A DNA stretch of 64,000 bases from Bog-473 sp963800725 (lineage in GTDB: Bacteria > Actinomycetota > Acidimicrobiia > Acidimicrobiales > RAAP-2): assembly GCA_963800725.1 (NCBI GenBank), contig CAWDCE010000017.1, positions 124,001 to 188,000 on the forward strand, read 5' to 3'. The number at the start of each line of letters is the position of its first letter. Position 1 is the stretch's first letter. The position numbers and the translations under genes are program-made. The notes below the pieces were generated by a model. The model did no database searches. It was not told the DNA's origin and saw only the letters and a program-made list of their open reading frames with translations. This document shows, in pieces, positions 46,173-55,836 of this stretch.

Positions 46173-47336
46173 TCAGTCCCAGACCTGGGCCCCGAGCCGT
46201 AGCAGCCCCTCCATGTCGAAGATGTCGGCATCGAAGAAGGGCACCGTGACCAAGATGTCGGGAGCACCTTGCAGCTCGGCCTGCTGCTCGGCCTCACGCC
46301 GGGCCACGATCCCAAAGTTGAGGAAGCTCTCGGCGACTTCACCGAGCACGCGCTCGGCGAGCGACGGATCGTCGGTCAACCCCTCCGACAGGGCTCCGGC
46401 ATGATCGCTGATGTATTGGGCCAACTTGGCTGACTTCGGGTCACGCAGATAGTCGGGCAGCACCTTGTTCAAGATGATGGCGCCGAGGTGGAGCTTGCGC
46501 TTGGTGAGTTCGGCCGAGAAGAACTCCGCCTCGCGCACCGGGGTGGCCTCGAGGGTGGAGACGACGATGAACGTGGTCCGGCGATCCGACATCAACCGGG
46601 TCACCGCCTCGGCGCGCTCGACGAAGCCCTCGTACATGGACTGGAAGAGGATGAAGAATTCCGAGATGTCGGCGAGGAACTGGGTGCCGAGGATCCGATC
46701 CGCAATGGAATAGAACGGCTTGGTGGCCACATTGACCAGGCGGGACCGGTAGGGCACGATCAACCAGCGCAGCAGGCGCGAGCTGAAGAAGTCCGCCATG
46801 CGCTGAGGCGCGTCGAGGAAGTCGAGCGCATTTCGCGTCGGTGGGGTGTCCACGACGATCAGGTCGTACTTTCCTTGCGAATGGATCTCGTAGAGGCGCT
46901 CCATGGCGATGTAGTCGTGTGACTGGACGAAGCGCCCCGAGATGTTCTGGTACAGCGGATTGGCCAGAATTTGTGCCTTGGTCTCGGGATCGGGGGCATG
47001 GAAGGCGATCAGGTCGTCCCAGCTCTGCTTGGTGTCGAGCATGGCCGCCCACAGCTCGCCTCTCGGGGTCACGCCGGCCCGCGTGAATACCTCGTCGGCG
47101 ATCCGGACCTCTTGATTGCCGATCCCCTTCAGCCCGAGCGCGTCGGCGAGGCGGCGGGCCGGATCGACGGTCAGGACGAGGACCCGGCCACCCTGCTCGG
47201 CCACCGCCGTCGCGGCCACGGCCGCCGCGGTGGTGGTCTTGCCGACCCCACCGGGACCGCAGGCAATGACGATCTCTTTGGCCGAGAGGAGCCGCCCCAC
47301 ACTCTGGGCCGTATCCGCCGCCTTGCGCCGTGGCAT
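46173..47336 (-). CDS. ArsA/Get3-like ATPase, second subunit
   Basis: 387 residues. The deviant Walker A is ACGPGGVGKTTTAAAVAATA, with the DPARRLADALG switch and DLIVVDTPPTRNALDFLDAP. A long alpha-helical insertion follows. It pairs with the next-upstream gene by an ATGA overlap (47336-47338). The arrangement equals Rv3680 in the mycobacterial Rv3679-Rv3680 pair, annotated as anion-transporting ATPases. No arsenite ligand cysteines are evident, so a chaperone or membrane role rather than arsenic pumping is likely. Confidence 0.88.
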   Translation of the reverse strand: MPRRKAADTAQSVGRLLSAKEIVIACGPGGVGKTTTAAAVAATAVAEQGGRVLVLTVDPARRLADALGLKGIGNQEVRIADEVFTRAGVTPRGELWAAMLDTKQSWDDLIAFHAPDPETKAQILANPLYQNISGRFVQSHDYIAMERLYEIHSQGKYDLIVVDTPPTRNALDFLDAPQRMADFFSSRLLRWLIVPYRSRLVNVATKPFYSIADRILGTQFLADISEFFILFQSMYEGFVERAEAVTRLMSDRRTTFIVVSTLEATPVREAEFFSAELTKRKLHLGAIILNKVLPDYLRDPKSAKLAQYISDHAGALSEGLTDDPSLAERVLGEVAESFLNFGIVARREAEQQAELQGAPDILVTVPFFDADIFDMEGLLRLGAQVWD

Positions 47337-48295
47337 CAGTGCCCCAACTCCTCGCCGAGCGCCTTGGCCATCTGGCGGGTGGTGCGCACGCCGTGGGTGC
47401 GGGTGAACAAGAAGGGCAGAAGCAAGATCGCAAGTTCTGGGTCGAGGCCGCGCTGGAGATCGGCGAGATGCTCGGCCCTCGTGCGTCGCATGGTGACGGC
47501 GAGGCGGGCCGCTTCGAGCACCGTCGTGACCGATCCCCCCGCCCGTTCGCTCAATGCCGCCTCTACCTTCTTGGTGCGAAGTTGCTCGAAGATCTCCTCT
47601 TCGCGTTGACCGAAGAGTTCGGGCAGGACCTCGTTGACCACGACGGCGGACAGGCGCACAGTGGTCTCGTTGCGGACCCGTGTCGCGAGCTCGAGTGTCT
47701 CGTTCACCGGCATCTCCTCGGGCGTGGTCACCGCCACCAGGCCGGTCTGGCGCGGGTCCGAGAGGATCTCGAGCATCCAATCGGTCTGGCCCCGGATCAT
47801 GCCGACCTTGACCAGATCGTTGATGGCTTGGGGGGCCGCCAGCTGTCCAATGACGTGGCCGCTGGCCGGCGCGTCGACCACCACGATGTCGTAGTTCCCT
47901 TCGCGCACCTCGTAACAGAGCTTGCCGACCGTCAGGATCTCGCGGACTCCGGGTGCCGCGGTGGCGACGAAATCGAAGGCCTTGGCCAGCGGGCCGATCC
48001 GTCCCACGACAGGAATGCGCAGATGGAGTTTGAGGTATTCGCGCAGCGATGCTTCGGTGTCCATGGACATGGACCAGATCCGAGGAGCGATCTCACGGGG
48101 CACGAAGTCGGTCGGTGCGGCCTCGAAGAGGGCGGAGAGATCACCCTTGGCGTCGACTTCGCAGGCCAGCACGCGCTTGCCGTGCTCGGCCGCCAGCTGG
48201 GCCAGGGCGGCGGCGACCGTGGTCTTGCCGACCCCGCCCTTGCCGGTGATGAACACCAGTTTGAGCTGCAGCAGGTCAGGCGCGGACGTCGTCAC
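47336..48295 (-). CDS. ArsA/Get3-like ATPase, first subunit
   Basis: 319 residues. Walker A is VFITGKGGVGKTTVAAALAQ; CEVDAKGDLSALF is the switch I region; YDIVVVDAPASGHVIGQLAA is switch II. The helical domain around EYLKLHLRIPVVGRIGPLAK resembles the client-binding helices of Get3-like proteins. It is the counterpart of Rv3679 and should form a heterodimer with the downstream gene product. It follows the DUF3107 gene by 38 bases. Confidence 0.88.
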   Translation of the reverse strand: MTTSAPDLLQLKLVFITGKGGVGKTTVAAALAQLAAEHGKRVLACEVDAKGDLSALFEAAPTDFVPREIAPRIWSMSMDTEASLREYLKLHLRIPVVGRIGPLAKAFDFVATAAPGVREILTVGKLCYEVREGNYDIVVVDAPASGHVIGQLAAPQAINDLVKVGMIRGQTDWMLEILSDPRQTGLVAVTTPEEMPVNETLELATRVRNETTVRLSAVVVNEVLPELFGQREEEIFEQLRTKKVEAALSERAGGSVTTVLEAARLAVTMRRTRAEHLADLQRGLDPELAILLLPFLFTRTHGVRTTRQMAKALGEELGH

Positions 48296-48333
48296 CGATC
48301 ACCGCGACCCGCCGAAGGGGCATGCTCGTGCGT

Positions 48334-48570
48334 TCAGGGCGCGCCAAATCCGACACGACGTTCCGCGGTCGGCGCCCCAACCTCGATATAGGCGACCTTG
48401 GCCACCGGCACGCCGACCCGCCGTCCCTTGCGATCGGTCAACCACAAGACACCTTCGCCCGTCTTGAGCTGCTTCTCGACGTCGGCGATCACCTTGTCGC
48501 GATTGGCGTCGTCGGACAGTTCCACCTCGATCTCTTTGGGCGTCTGGGTGATTCCGATCCGAACATCCAC
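48334..48570 (-). CDS. DUF3107 family protein
   Basis: 78 residues, the expected length. It has MDVRIGITQTPKEIEVELSD at the start and LWLTDRKGRRVGVPVAKVAY in the middle, as in the actinobacterial DUF3107 family. This is an ATP-binding-like small domain of unknown function. GGAG lies shortly before the ATG. It is the first gene of the minus-strand group with the two ArsA-like ATPases. Confidence 0.87.
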   Translation of the reverse strand: MDVRIGITQTPKEIEVELSDDANRDKVIADVEKQLKTGEGVLWLTDRKGRRVGVPVAKVAYIEVGAPTAERRVGFGAP

Positions 48571-48652
48571 CTGGTCTCGCTCCTCTCGTCAACCCCAACC
48601 GCAGGGGCCTATGGGCACTTGGACGTTACAGGCATGGGCAACAATGCACGAC

Positions 48653-49876
48653 ATGGGCGACGCTCCCCGACTCTCTGAGACGGCACCAGCCGCCCGCTGG
48701 GCCTCCACGATGTCGGGGTACTCAGGGCTGATCCGCCTGGCCCACGCCGATTCATCGGCACGCCTCGGGCCGGGACCGGGCGAGGGAGCGGCCGGAGCCG
48801 ACGCGCTGATCGAGCCGCTCGACCGACTCGCCCGTGAGGAGTCTGAGGCGCACGACCTCGCACCCGGTGCCTCCAAGGCCCGTGGGGGAGGTGACCGGAC
48901 CCTCGAAGAAGCGCCCGATCAATGGCGGACCTGCTTCGAGCGCGACCGTGACCGGATCCTCCATGCCACCGCCTTTCGGCGCCTCGCCGGCAAGACCCAG
49001 GTGTTCGTGTTTCCCGAAGACCACCAGCGCACCCGGCTCACCCATGCCCTTGAAGTGTCCCAGGTCGCGACGGCCATCGCCCGAGCGTGTCGACTCAACG
49101 TGGCGCTCACCGAGGCCATTGCATTGGGACACGACTGCGGGCACGGCCCGGGTGGGCACGCGAGCGAGGACGCCCTCGACCCGTTCCTCCCCGGCGGCTT
49201 CGACCACGCCCCGTGGGGGGCGCACGTTTCGTTGGCCTCCCTCAACTTGTGCCGCGAAACCGTCGACGGCATTGCCAACCACAGTTGGTCGCGCCCGGCA
49301 CCGTCCACGCCCGAAGGCGAGGTGGTGTCGTGGGCCGATCGGATCGCCTACGTGTGCCACGACTGGGAGGATGCGGTATTGACCGGGATCGTCACTTCCC
49401 GACAGCTCCCCCTCGCGGTGCGTGAGCTGTGTGGCGAGCGACGCAGCGCCCAGCTCGGTGCGTTCATTGGTGGCGTCGTCTCGGCCACTCTTCGCACCGG
49501 GCAGGTCGGGATGGACCAAGAGCCCGCCGACGCCCTCGCCGCGTTCCGAGCGTGCAATTACGACCTCATCTACCTGCGCCCCGAATCGCTCGCCCAAGGC
49601 CAGTCGGTGATCTCGGTTCTCCGCGCCCTGGTGGAGCACTTCTCCGACCGGCCGCACCTCATTGCCGACACGGCAACGAGGTGGATCGCCCGAGGCGCGC
49701 CCAAGGCCGCACCGACCTCGCTCCCCGCTCCGGCCGACTTCGCGGCCGGAAGCGAGGAGGCCACCCGTGCCGCGGTGACCTATGTGGCCGGCATGACCGA
49801 CCGGTTCGCCTTTCGCCGCGCCGTCGAGCTCTTGGGCTGGGACCGCGACAAGCTGCCTACCGGCGTCGACGCCTGA
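48653..49876 (+). CDS. dgt: dGTP triphosphohydrolase-like HD protein
   Basis: About 407 residues. The HD-domain ligands are in RLTHALEVSQVATAIARA and ALGHDCGHGPGGHASEDALD. ATAFRRLAGKTQVFVFPEDH and VVSWADRIAYVCHDWEDAV complete the dGTPase signature. It splits dNTPs to nucleoside and triphosphate. The start is ATG 48653 or 48644; neither has a ribosome binding site, and AACAAT lies seven bases before 48653. It is divergent from DUF3107. In many actinobacteria dgt precedes dnaG; here it does not. Confidence 0.88.
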   Translation: MGDAPRLSETAPAARWASTMSGYSGLIRLAHADSSARLGPGPGEGAAGADALIEPLDRLAREESEAHDLAPGASKARGGGDRTLEEAPDQWRTCFERDRDRILHATAFRRLAGKTQVFVFPEDHQRTRLTHALEVSQVATAIARACRLNVALTEAIALGHDCGHGPGGHASEDALDPFLPGGFDHAPWGAHVSLASLNLCRETVDGIANHSWSRPAPSTPEGEVVSWADRIAYVCHDWEDAVLTGIVTSRQLPLAVRELCGERRSAQLGAFIGGVVSATLRTGQVGMDQEPADALAAFRACNYDLIYLRPESLAQGQSVISVLRALVEHFSDRPHLIADTATRWIARGAPKAAPTSLPAPADFAAGSEEATRAAVTYVAGMTDRFAFRRAVELLGWDRDKLPTGVDA

Positions 49877-49912
49877 CCGCCCGTGCGCCCGTGACAGGCG
49901 CCACCACCGCGT

Positions 49913-50744
49913 TCACGAGTCGTCCGAGTCACCGAGTGCGAATGGGTCGGGAGAGATTTCAGGAGGTGGCTGGTCGTCGTCGCCGCCCTCCTCGGCCATG
50001 GCCAAATGGGGCTTGATCCATGCCGAACAGGGCGACCAACCGGGCGACCAGGGTCACCAAGAAGATCTGCCCGATCAGTGCCTCGAGGACGACCACTGAA
50101 CGGGCCAAGTTGGTGTGCGGTGTCAGATCACCGAAGCCAACGGTGGTCAACGTCACGTAACTGAGATACACGTAGTCACTGCTCGTGTGTGGCCCCGGTT
50201 GCGACAGGAACGAGCCCAGGTTGTGGGCCGATGAGAACAGCGCGATGCCGATGAAGAGGCTCGAGAAGATCAGGCCGATCAAGATGTAGACGTCGACCGC
50301 ACCGAACATCGTCTCGATACTCACGTGGCGATGGCGCAGTATGCGCCCGAGGATGGACACCGCAACCACGGACAACAAGACGACCATTATGAAAAAGGCG
50401 ATGGCGCTCACCTGATGGTTGGGATTGATCAGCTGGATAATCGCGCCGATCAGCCCCACGGCGAGGAAGGCCGCCGACACCTTGATCACTCGCGGATGGG
50501 CTTCGGAGGTGTGGAGCCCGAGAAGCACCGAGACGGCAATGCAGACGATGTGGATCAATCCCCCCCACCGACCCGAATCGATCAGGCTGAGCGAGAGGTA
50601 GTCGAGGATCAAAAAGAAGAACAGCAGGATGAAACTGTCGCGACCAAGAATGAGGTCGCGCGACGTTTCGATCCCTGATCTCCACCGGCATTTGCGCAAA
50701 TGTATCGGGCCGCGGGCACCATCACCGTCGCGACCTATTGTCAT
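49913..50744 (-). CDS. Potassium channel family protein (probable frameshift near end)
   Basis: 261 residues in the uninterrupted frame (stop at 49959). It has about six membrane helices and a pore with the selectivity filter TTVGFGD (LSYVTLTTVGFGDLTPHT). The last in-frame residues are Arg-rich and look out of frame. One base earlier a different frame gives WIKPHLAMAEEGGDDDQPPP and an acidic tail ending at 49913, which is more protein-like. A one-base excess near 50018-50025 explains it. The protein should conduct K+ passively across the cytoplasmic membrane; gating is unknown. Confidence 0.82.
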
Positions 50745-51598
50745 GGCGGGGGCGGAGCGTTCGGGTGGGGCGGGTCACCAAACACCGGGCTTCGGTGCGC
50801 GGTGAGTGCCGCCACACCTTCGGCGAAGTCCGCACCCCCCATCATGGCGGACATCGCGTCGCTGGCGTCGCGCACCGAGTTGGCGACGTCGCGATGGAGG
50901 TCTTCGTAGATGGCCAATTTGGTCGCGGCCAGCGATGAGGGCGCAATTTCGGTGGCCAGCTGTGCCGCGTAGGCATACGTCTCGCCCATGAGGTCCTCTT
51001 TCGCCATGACCCGGTTCACAAGTCCGAACGTGGCCGCCTCCTCGGACATCACCACCCGGCTCGAGAGCAAAAGGTCGTTTGCTCTGGTCAGCCCGATCAA
51101 TCGGGGCAGCAGCCACGACAGCCCGTATTCGGCCGGCAGGCCCAAGCGTCCGTGCGAGGTCGTCAATTTCACCCCGGCTGCGGCGAAGCGAAGGTCGCAA
51201 TAGCAGGCCAGCACCAGTCCCACCCCGGCCGCCGGCCCATTGATGGCCGCGATAATTGGTTTGGCAATGCCGAACTGATGGGCGAAGTCGGCGTCGAATT
51301 CGTCGCGAACTCCGTAGCCGGGTCGGGCCAGGTCCTCGTCGATGCCGGGGTCATAGCTGCCCCTGGCCACGTGACCCTCGAGGGCAGCTGAGTCGGCCCC
51401 GACGCAAAAGCTTCGCCCAGATCCGGTGACGACGATCACCCGCACCGCAGTGTCCTCGGCGGCACGCCCGAGCAGGGATCGGTACTCGCTGTGCATCCGA
51501 CCGGTCCAAGCGTTCATGCGCTCGGGACGATGCAAGGTGATGGTGGCGATGGCCTCGCGCACCTCGTATCGGGTCGCTTTCAGTTCGCTGAGCTCCAT
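50741..51598 (-). CDS. Enoyl-CoA hydratase/isomerase family protein
   Basis: 285 residues. Crotonase features are ITLHRPERMNAWTGRM, the oxyanion segment GSGRSFCVGADSAALEG, INGPAAGVGLVLACYCDLRF and GLPAEYGLSWLLPRLIGLTR. A Glu in the second active-site region (AEYG) is visible. It hydrates or isomerises enoyl-CoA in fatty acid or steroid degradation. The ATG at 51598 fits the family start. The C-terminus overlaps the start of the potassium channel gene by four bases. Confidence 0.92.
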   Translation of the reverse strand: MELSELKATRYEVREAIATITLHRPERMNAWTGRMHSEYRSLLGRAAEDTAVRVIVVTGSGRSFCVGADSAALEGHVARGSYDPGIDEDLARPGYGVRDEFDADFAHQFGIAKPIIAAINGPAAGVGLVLACYCDLRFAAAGVKLTTSHGRLGLPAEYGLSWLLPRLIGLTRANDLLLSSRVVMSEEAATFGLVNRVMAKEDLMGETYAYAAQLATEIAPSSLAATKLAIYEDLHRDVANSVRDASDAMSAMMGGADFAEGVAALTAHRSPVFGDPPHPNAPPPP

Positions 51599-51695
51599 GG
51601 TGTGCGAGTGTCGCGCACTCACGTGGCCAATGGGCCGCCATCAGATACGACGGCCCGCAGACCCGTGCGCATCGCGTCATCGCCTGCGGTTCCCC

Positions 51696-52868
51696 TCAGC
51701 GCAGGCTGAGCTCTTTTCGATACACCCGCGCCGGTCCGAGCGCGGCCAGCCGATCGGCGATGTCGATGAACGCCTGGGCAGTCTCGCTCTGTGGATCAAC
51801 CGCCACGATGGGCTTGCCGTCGTCGGCACCCTGGCGCACCGCATTGACCAGGGGCACCTGACCGAGCAGCGGCACGCCGAGGTCGGCGGCCAAGGTGGCG
51901 CCCCCACCGGCACCGAAGAGCTCGTAGCGCTTGGCGTCGTCACCGGTGAACCAGCTCATGTTCTCCACCACCCCGCGGACCGACAACTTGAGCCGCCGAG
52001 CCGCGAACGCCGAGCGCTGGGCCACCCGCTGGGCCGCCGGTTGCGGTGTGGTCACCACGATGATCTCGGCCTTGGGCATCACCTGGGCCAGGGTCAGCGC
52101 GACGTCGCCCGTGCCTGGGGGCATGTCGACGAGCACGAAATCGGGTTGGCCCCAGTACGCATCCGACAAGAACTGTTCGATCGCTTTGTGCAACATCGGC
52201 CCGCGCCAGATCACCGGCTGGTCGTCGGGGACGAAGTAGCCCATCGACAAACACTTGACGCCGTGCATCGAGGTCGGGATCACCACGTCGCCCAGAATGA
52301 TCGGATCGTGGTCGGTGCCCAACATCTTTGGGACGCTGAACCCGTAGACGTCGGCGTCAAGCAGGCCAACGCTGTGGCCGGCTCTCGCCAGTGCGACGGC
52401 CAGGTTCACCGTCACGGTCGATTTGCCGACCCCGCCCTTGCCCGAGGAGACCCCAATGACCCGGGTAGGAGCGTCTTGGAGCAGGAAGGTCGGGGTTGGC
52501 GACTCGTCACCATGGCTGTGCCCGCCGTGGCCATGCCCGTCGTCGGCCGCCTCGGGCCCGGCGTCACCCGATCCGAGCATGCGCTCGCGCAACGCGAGGC
52601 GCAACTGCACCCGTTCTTCTTCATGCATCACCGTGAGGTCGAACTCGATCTCTTCGACACCGGGGACGGCGCGGGCCACCCGATGGATCTCGTCGGCCAG
52701 CTCGTCCGAACCCGGCCAAGCGGCCACCGGGAGCGCGACCTCGATGCGGACCCGACGACGGCGCGAGGTGACCTGGCGCAAGAACCCGATGTCTCGCAAT
52801 GCCAAATTGAGCTCGGGCTCGACTATCGCGCCCAGTGCTGCTTGGAGCTGTGCTTGATCGACTGCCAT
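51696..52868 (-). CDS. mrp: Mrp/NBP35 family Fe-S carrier ATPase with N-terminal DUF59
   Basis: 390 residues. A DUF59/MIP18 domain (about 1-90) precedes a His-rich linker (DDGHGHGGHSHGDES) and the Mrp ATPase: deviant Walker A SSGKGGVGKSTVTVNLAVAL, YGFSVPKMLG, and DFVLVDMPPGTGDVALTLAQ. The CxxC pair near the C-terminus of ApbC/NBP35 is absent from the readable sequence, so cluster binding may differ. It is thought to carry Fe-S clusters. It is divergent from the SufR-like gene, with a 110-base spacer holding an inverted repeat. Confidence 0.9.
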   Translation of the reverse strand: MAVDQAQLQAALGAIVEPELNLALRDIGFLRQVTSRRRRVRIEVALPVAAWPGSDELADEIHRVARAVPGVEEIEFDLTVMHEEERVQLRLALRERMLGSGDAGPEAADDGHGHGGHSHGDESPTPTFLLQDAPTRVIGVSSGKGGVGKSTVTVNLAVALARAGHSVGLLDADVYGFSVPKMLGTDHDPIILGDVVIPTSMHGVKCLSMGYFVPDDQPVIWRGPMLHKAIEQFLSDAYWGQPDFVLVDMPPGTGDVALTLAQVMPKAEIIVVTTPQPAAQRVAQRSAFAARRLKLSVRGVVENMSWFTGDDAKRYELFGAGGGATLAADLGVPLLGQVPLVNAVRQGADDGKPIVAVDPQSETAQAFIDIADRLAALGPARVYRKELSLR

Positions 52869-52887
52869 GGGTTCCCTCGTCTTCCCT

Positions 52888-52906
52888 GGTGCCCGCAACG
52901 GGCACC
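52888..52906. repeat. Perfect 8-base inverted repeat in the mrp/sufR spacer
   Basis: GGTGCCCG and CGGGCACC flank a CAA loop. It lies 20 bases before the mrp start. It could be an operator for the SufR-like protein or a leader hairpin of mrp. Confidence 0.4.
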
Positions 52907-52965
52907 GAGGCCCTGGCCGAGCGCCTCTCGGCGCATTCGCCCAGCTGGTGGGCCTGAACCCTCGG

Positions 52966-52971
52966 TAGACT
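52966..52971 (+). promoter_or_regulatory. -10 element for leaderless sufR-like gene
   Basis: TAGACT is followed by seven bases and the GTG at 52979. No ribosome binding site is present. Confidence 0.4.
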
Positions 52972-52978
52972 ATCGAGC

Positions 52979-53752
52979 GTGAGCACGGTCCCGATCGCAC
53001 TCGAGCAGCCCGGCGCAGGCGAAGAGCCGACGTTCGGCGCCGACGATGGCCAGTTCTCGGCCGCCGTGGCCGCCGTTTCCGCGGCTTTTGGTGATCCGAC
53101 CCGGCGCGACATCTTCCTCTACGTGCGCTCCGACCCAGGCGCCACGGCCACCGAGGTCGCCGCCCACTTCTCGCTGCATCCGAACGTCGCTCGACACCAT
53201 CTTGGCCGGCTGGTCGACGGTGGCTACCTCCGGGTCGAGACCGGGCGGCGCGGCTCACCCGATGGTGCGGGGCGCGGTCGGCCCTCCAAGCAGTTCTATT
53301 GCGTCGAAGAGGAGCTGACCATCGGCGTCGTGCAACGCCGTGACGATCTCTTGATGCGCCTGCTGGCCGAGGCCATGCAGCGACTCGGGCCGGCCGAGGC
53401 TGAGATCATGGCGGCCCACGTGGGCGAGGAATATGGCCGATCCCTGGCCGCACGCATGACGCCGACCGAAGGGCAGCGCACCATCCGCGCCGCCATGCAC
53501 GTCGTGGCGGACACTTTGACGGCACACGGGTTCGCCGCCCACGCCGAGGACCGGGGTGCGACGACCGCCGTCGTCGCCGAGCAATGCCCCTTCGGTAACG
53601 CGAGCACCACCAACCCGGTGCTTTGTGCGGTTGATCGCGGCATGGTCAAAGGACTGCTGTCGGGCCTGTGCGGTAAGGCGTCCGAACAGGCGCTCCCCGT
53701 CATCTTGTCGTCGCGAGCCCGTGGCGATGATTCCTGCGCCGCCTCTGCCTGA
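52979..53752 (+). CDS. SufR-like Fe-S regulator
   Basis: 257 residues. An ArsR/DeoR-type winged helix (AFGDPTRRDIFLYVRSDPGA, HFSLHPNVARHHLGRLVDGG) is followed by a helical dimer domain. The C-terminal Cys cluster is EQCPFGN, NPVLCAVDRGMVKGLL and GLCGKA. Cluster-binding cysteines of this layout define SufR, a [4Fe-4S] repressor of the suf operon. The stop is 24 bases from the cysteine desulfurase start, so they are one operon. Regulation of mrp, which is divergent, is likely. Confidence 0.85.
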   Translation: MSTVPIALEQPGAGEEPTFGADDGQFSAAVAAVSAAFGDPTRRDIFLYVRSDPGATATEVAAHFSLHPNVARHHLGRLVDGGYLRVETGRRGSPDGAGRGRPSKQFYCVEEELTIGVVQRRDDLLMRLLAEAMQRLGPAEAEIMAAHVGEEYGRSLAARMTPTEGQRTIRAAMHVVADTLTAHGFAAHAEDRGATTAVVAEQCPFGNASTTNPVLCAVDRGMVKGLLSGLCGKASEQALPVILSSRARGDDSCAASA

Positions 53753-53776
53753 GTTGGCGACGCCCGGTCGCGCCAG

Positions 53777-54933
53777 ATGACCCGGGTCTATTTCGATCAC
53801 GCCAGCACGACACCGGCGCGGCCCGAGGTCATCGCCGCCCTCACTCAATCGATGTCGCTGCCGACCGGCGATCCCGGACGCATCCACGAAGAGGGCCGCA
53901 TCGTCCGCGACGCGGTGGAATCGGCCCGCCAGTCGGTGGCCGATCTCGTCGGGGTCACCGCCCGCGAGGTGGTCTTTACGTCGTCTGGGACCGAGGCGAT
54001 CAACGCCGCGGTGTGGGGGGTGACCACCGACCGGGGTGCGAAGAGCTCGCCGGGCCCCATTCTTTGTGCCGACGTGGAGCATTCAGCCGTAAGGGATGCC
54101 TCGGCCCGGGCCCGTCCCGTCGAGGTCCTCCCCGTCGATGCGACCCGCGCATCGACGTGGACGCGCTCGAGGCGCGCCTCGGGTCCACCCGTTCGCCCCG
54201 ACCTGCGCTGGTGCACTGCCAATGGGCCAACCATGAGGTGGGGACCCTCCAACCGGTGCACACCATTGTCAAACTGTGCCGCGAGGCGGGCGTCGCCGTC
54301 CACGTTGATGCCGTCGCCGCCTGCGGTCACGTCCCGATGGATCTCGGACTACTCGGGGCCGATCTCGTGAGCATCAGTGCCCACAAGTTTGGTGGGGTGG
54401 GCGGCGCCGGCGCGCTCATCGTGCGCCGGGGCACCCGCCGCACACCGTTCATTGTCGGGGGCGAACAGGAGCGAGCTCGCCGGGCCGGATTCGAAGCCAT
54501 CACTGCACTTATTGCCTTCGGTGCCGCGGCCGAGGTGCTGGCGGCACACGGCAGAGACCGGCTGCGCAGCGAAAGTGAGCGGGCCCGCCGTCACATCGCC
54601 GCGATCATCGACGTCGCGGAGCAGGTGGACGACGTGGAACTCGTCGGTGTGCGTGACGCCGAGGGCCGCCTGCCGCATCTGGCCTGTCTCGGCGTGCGTG
54701 GGATCGAGGCCGAGGCGGTGCTCATTGGTCTGGACCGGGCCGGAGTGGCCGTGCACTCGGGCTCGGCCTGCTCGTCCGAAAGCATCGAGCCGTCTCCGGT
54801 GCTCCGAGCAATGGGCGTCGACCCCAATCATTCCCTGCGCGCCTCGGTCGGATGGTCGACCACCGACGCGGAGGTCGCAACGTTCGGCGCGGCGTTTGGC
54901 GACGTGGTGGCGCACCTTCGCTCGCTGCGCTGA
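53777..54933 (+). CDS. Cysteine desulfurase (NifS/IscS class), frameshifted
   Basis: About 385 residues after repair. PLP lysine lies in SISAHKFGGVGGAGAL, the substrate Cys in VHSGSACSSESIEPSPVL, and the N-terminal YFDHASTTPARPEV is classical. The first frame ends at about 54141; one missing base there restores VDADPRIDVDALEARLG. It supplies persulfide sulfur for Fe-S clusters or tRNA thiolation. It is encoded directly after the SufR-like regulator. A mnmA gene, often a neighbour in actinobacteria, is not present in this window. Confidence 0.88.
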
Positions 54934-54953
54934 GAACGCCGCGGGCGCCGGTC

Positions 54954-55836
54954 TCAGCCTGACGGCGACGTCAAGGCCGCCGGGAGTGCGACCCCGGCCT
55001 CCTTGTACGCCGGGGCCATCTTGTCGGCGGCCGCCTGGATCTCGGCCCCGGGCGGGTCGTCGGCCAAGAACTTGTTGAACTGGACGACGGCCTCGTTTGC
55101 CTTGTCGTATTGGTAGTAGAGAATCAGCCCCAAGAAGAGGTGGGCCTCGTAATAGGTCGGGGCCAGATCGACGGCCTTCCTAACTGCCAACTCACCCACG
55201 ACCTTGAGCGACGGATTCTTCTCCCCCGCATTCCACTCGAGCCAGCCGGACTCGGCCAACGCGGTCGGGTCGGTCGGATCCTCGGCCAGCACCTTGTTGT
55301 AGAGCGAGAGTGATTGGGTCAATTTCCCTTCGTCGTCGAGGGTCGACGCCTGCTCGAGCTGCTGTTCGATCAGCCGGGCCTTGTCTTGGGTGATCGAACC
55401 CGACGACGCCTGACCCGGGAGCCGGTTGGACAGCGCGTGGTCCACCAATATGACGACCCCGACGATAATCAGCGCGGCAGCAGGCCACGATCCCGATCAA
55501 CTGCCATCGTGACATCCGACGAGGCGGCGCCTCGGGGCGGTCCCCGTCCGCGCCAGCGGCAGCCGACTCATCTGCACGCTCGCCATCGTCCAGCGTCGGC
55601 GCGGGGCCGAGCGCGGCGAGATCAGCCTCCACCTCGGCCAGCTTGCGGCGGTCACGCGCCGTAAGGACCGAGAAGTCCTCATCGGTCATGTCGCCGGCGT
55701 CGTGTTCAGCCCGGGCGTCGTCGAGCGAACGGGTCAGGAATTCGCGCTGATCATTGAGGAGCCAGCGCTCTTCTTCGAGGTTGCGTCGATCGTCGGGCGG
55801 GGTGGCGCCGTCGACGGTGCCCCTCGGCTCAGTCAT
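54954..55836 (-). CDS. ccmI: CcmI-like TPR protein of cytochrome c maturation, frameshifted
   Basis: About 293 residues after repair. The N-terminal half is a coiled, acidic domain (NLEEERWLLNDQREFLTRSL) like the CcmI N-terminus. It runs into a membrane helix (ALIIVGVVILVDH) and a periplasmic TPR region (LDDEGKLTQSLSLYNKVLAE, PTYYEAHLFLGLILYYQYDK). The join needs one base removed near 55482. CcmI gathers apocytochrome c for haem ligation. It closes the operon after ccmH, which overlaps by eight bases. Confidence 0.75.
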
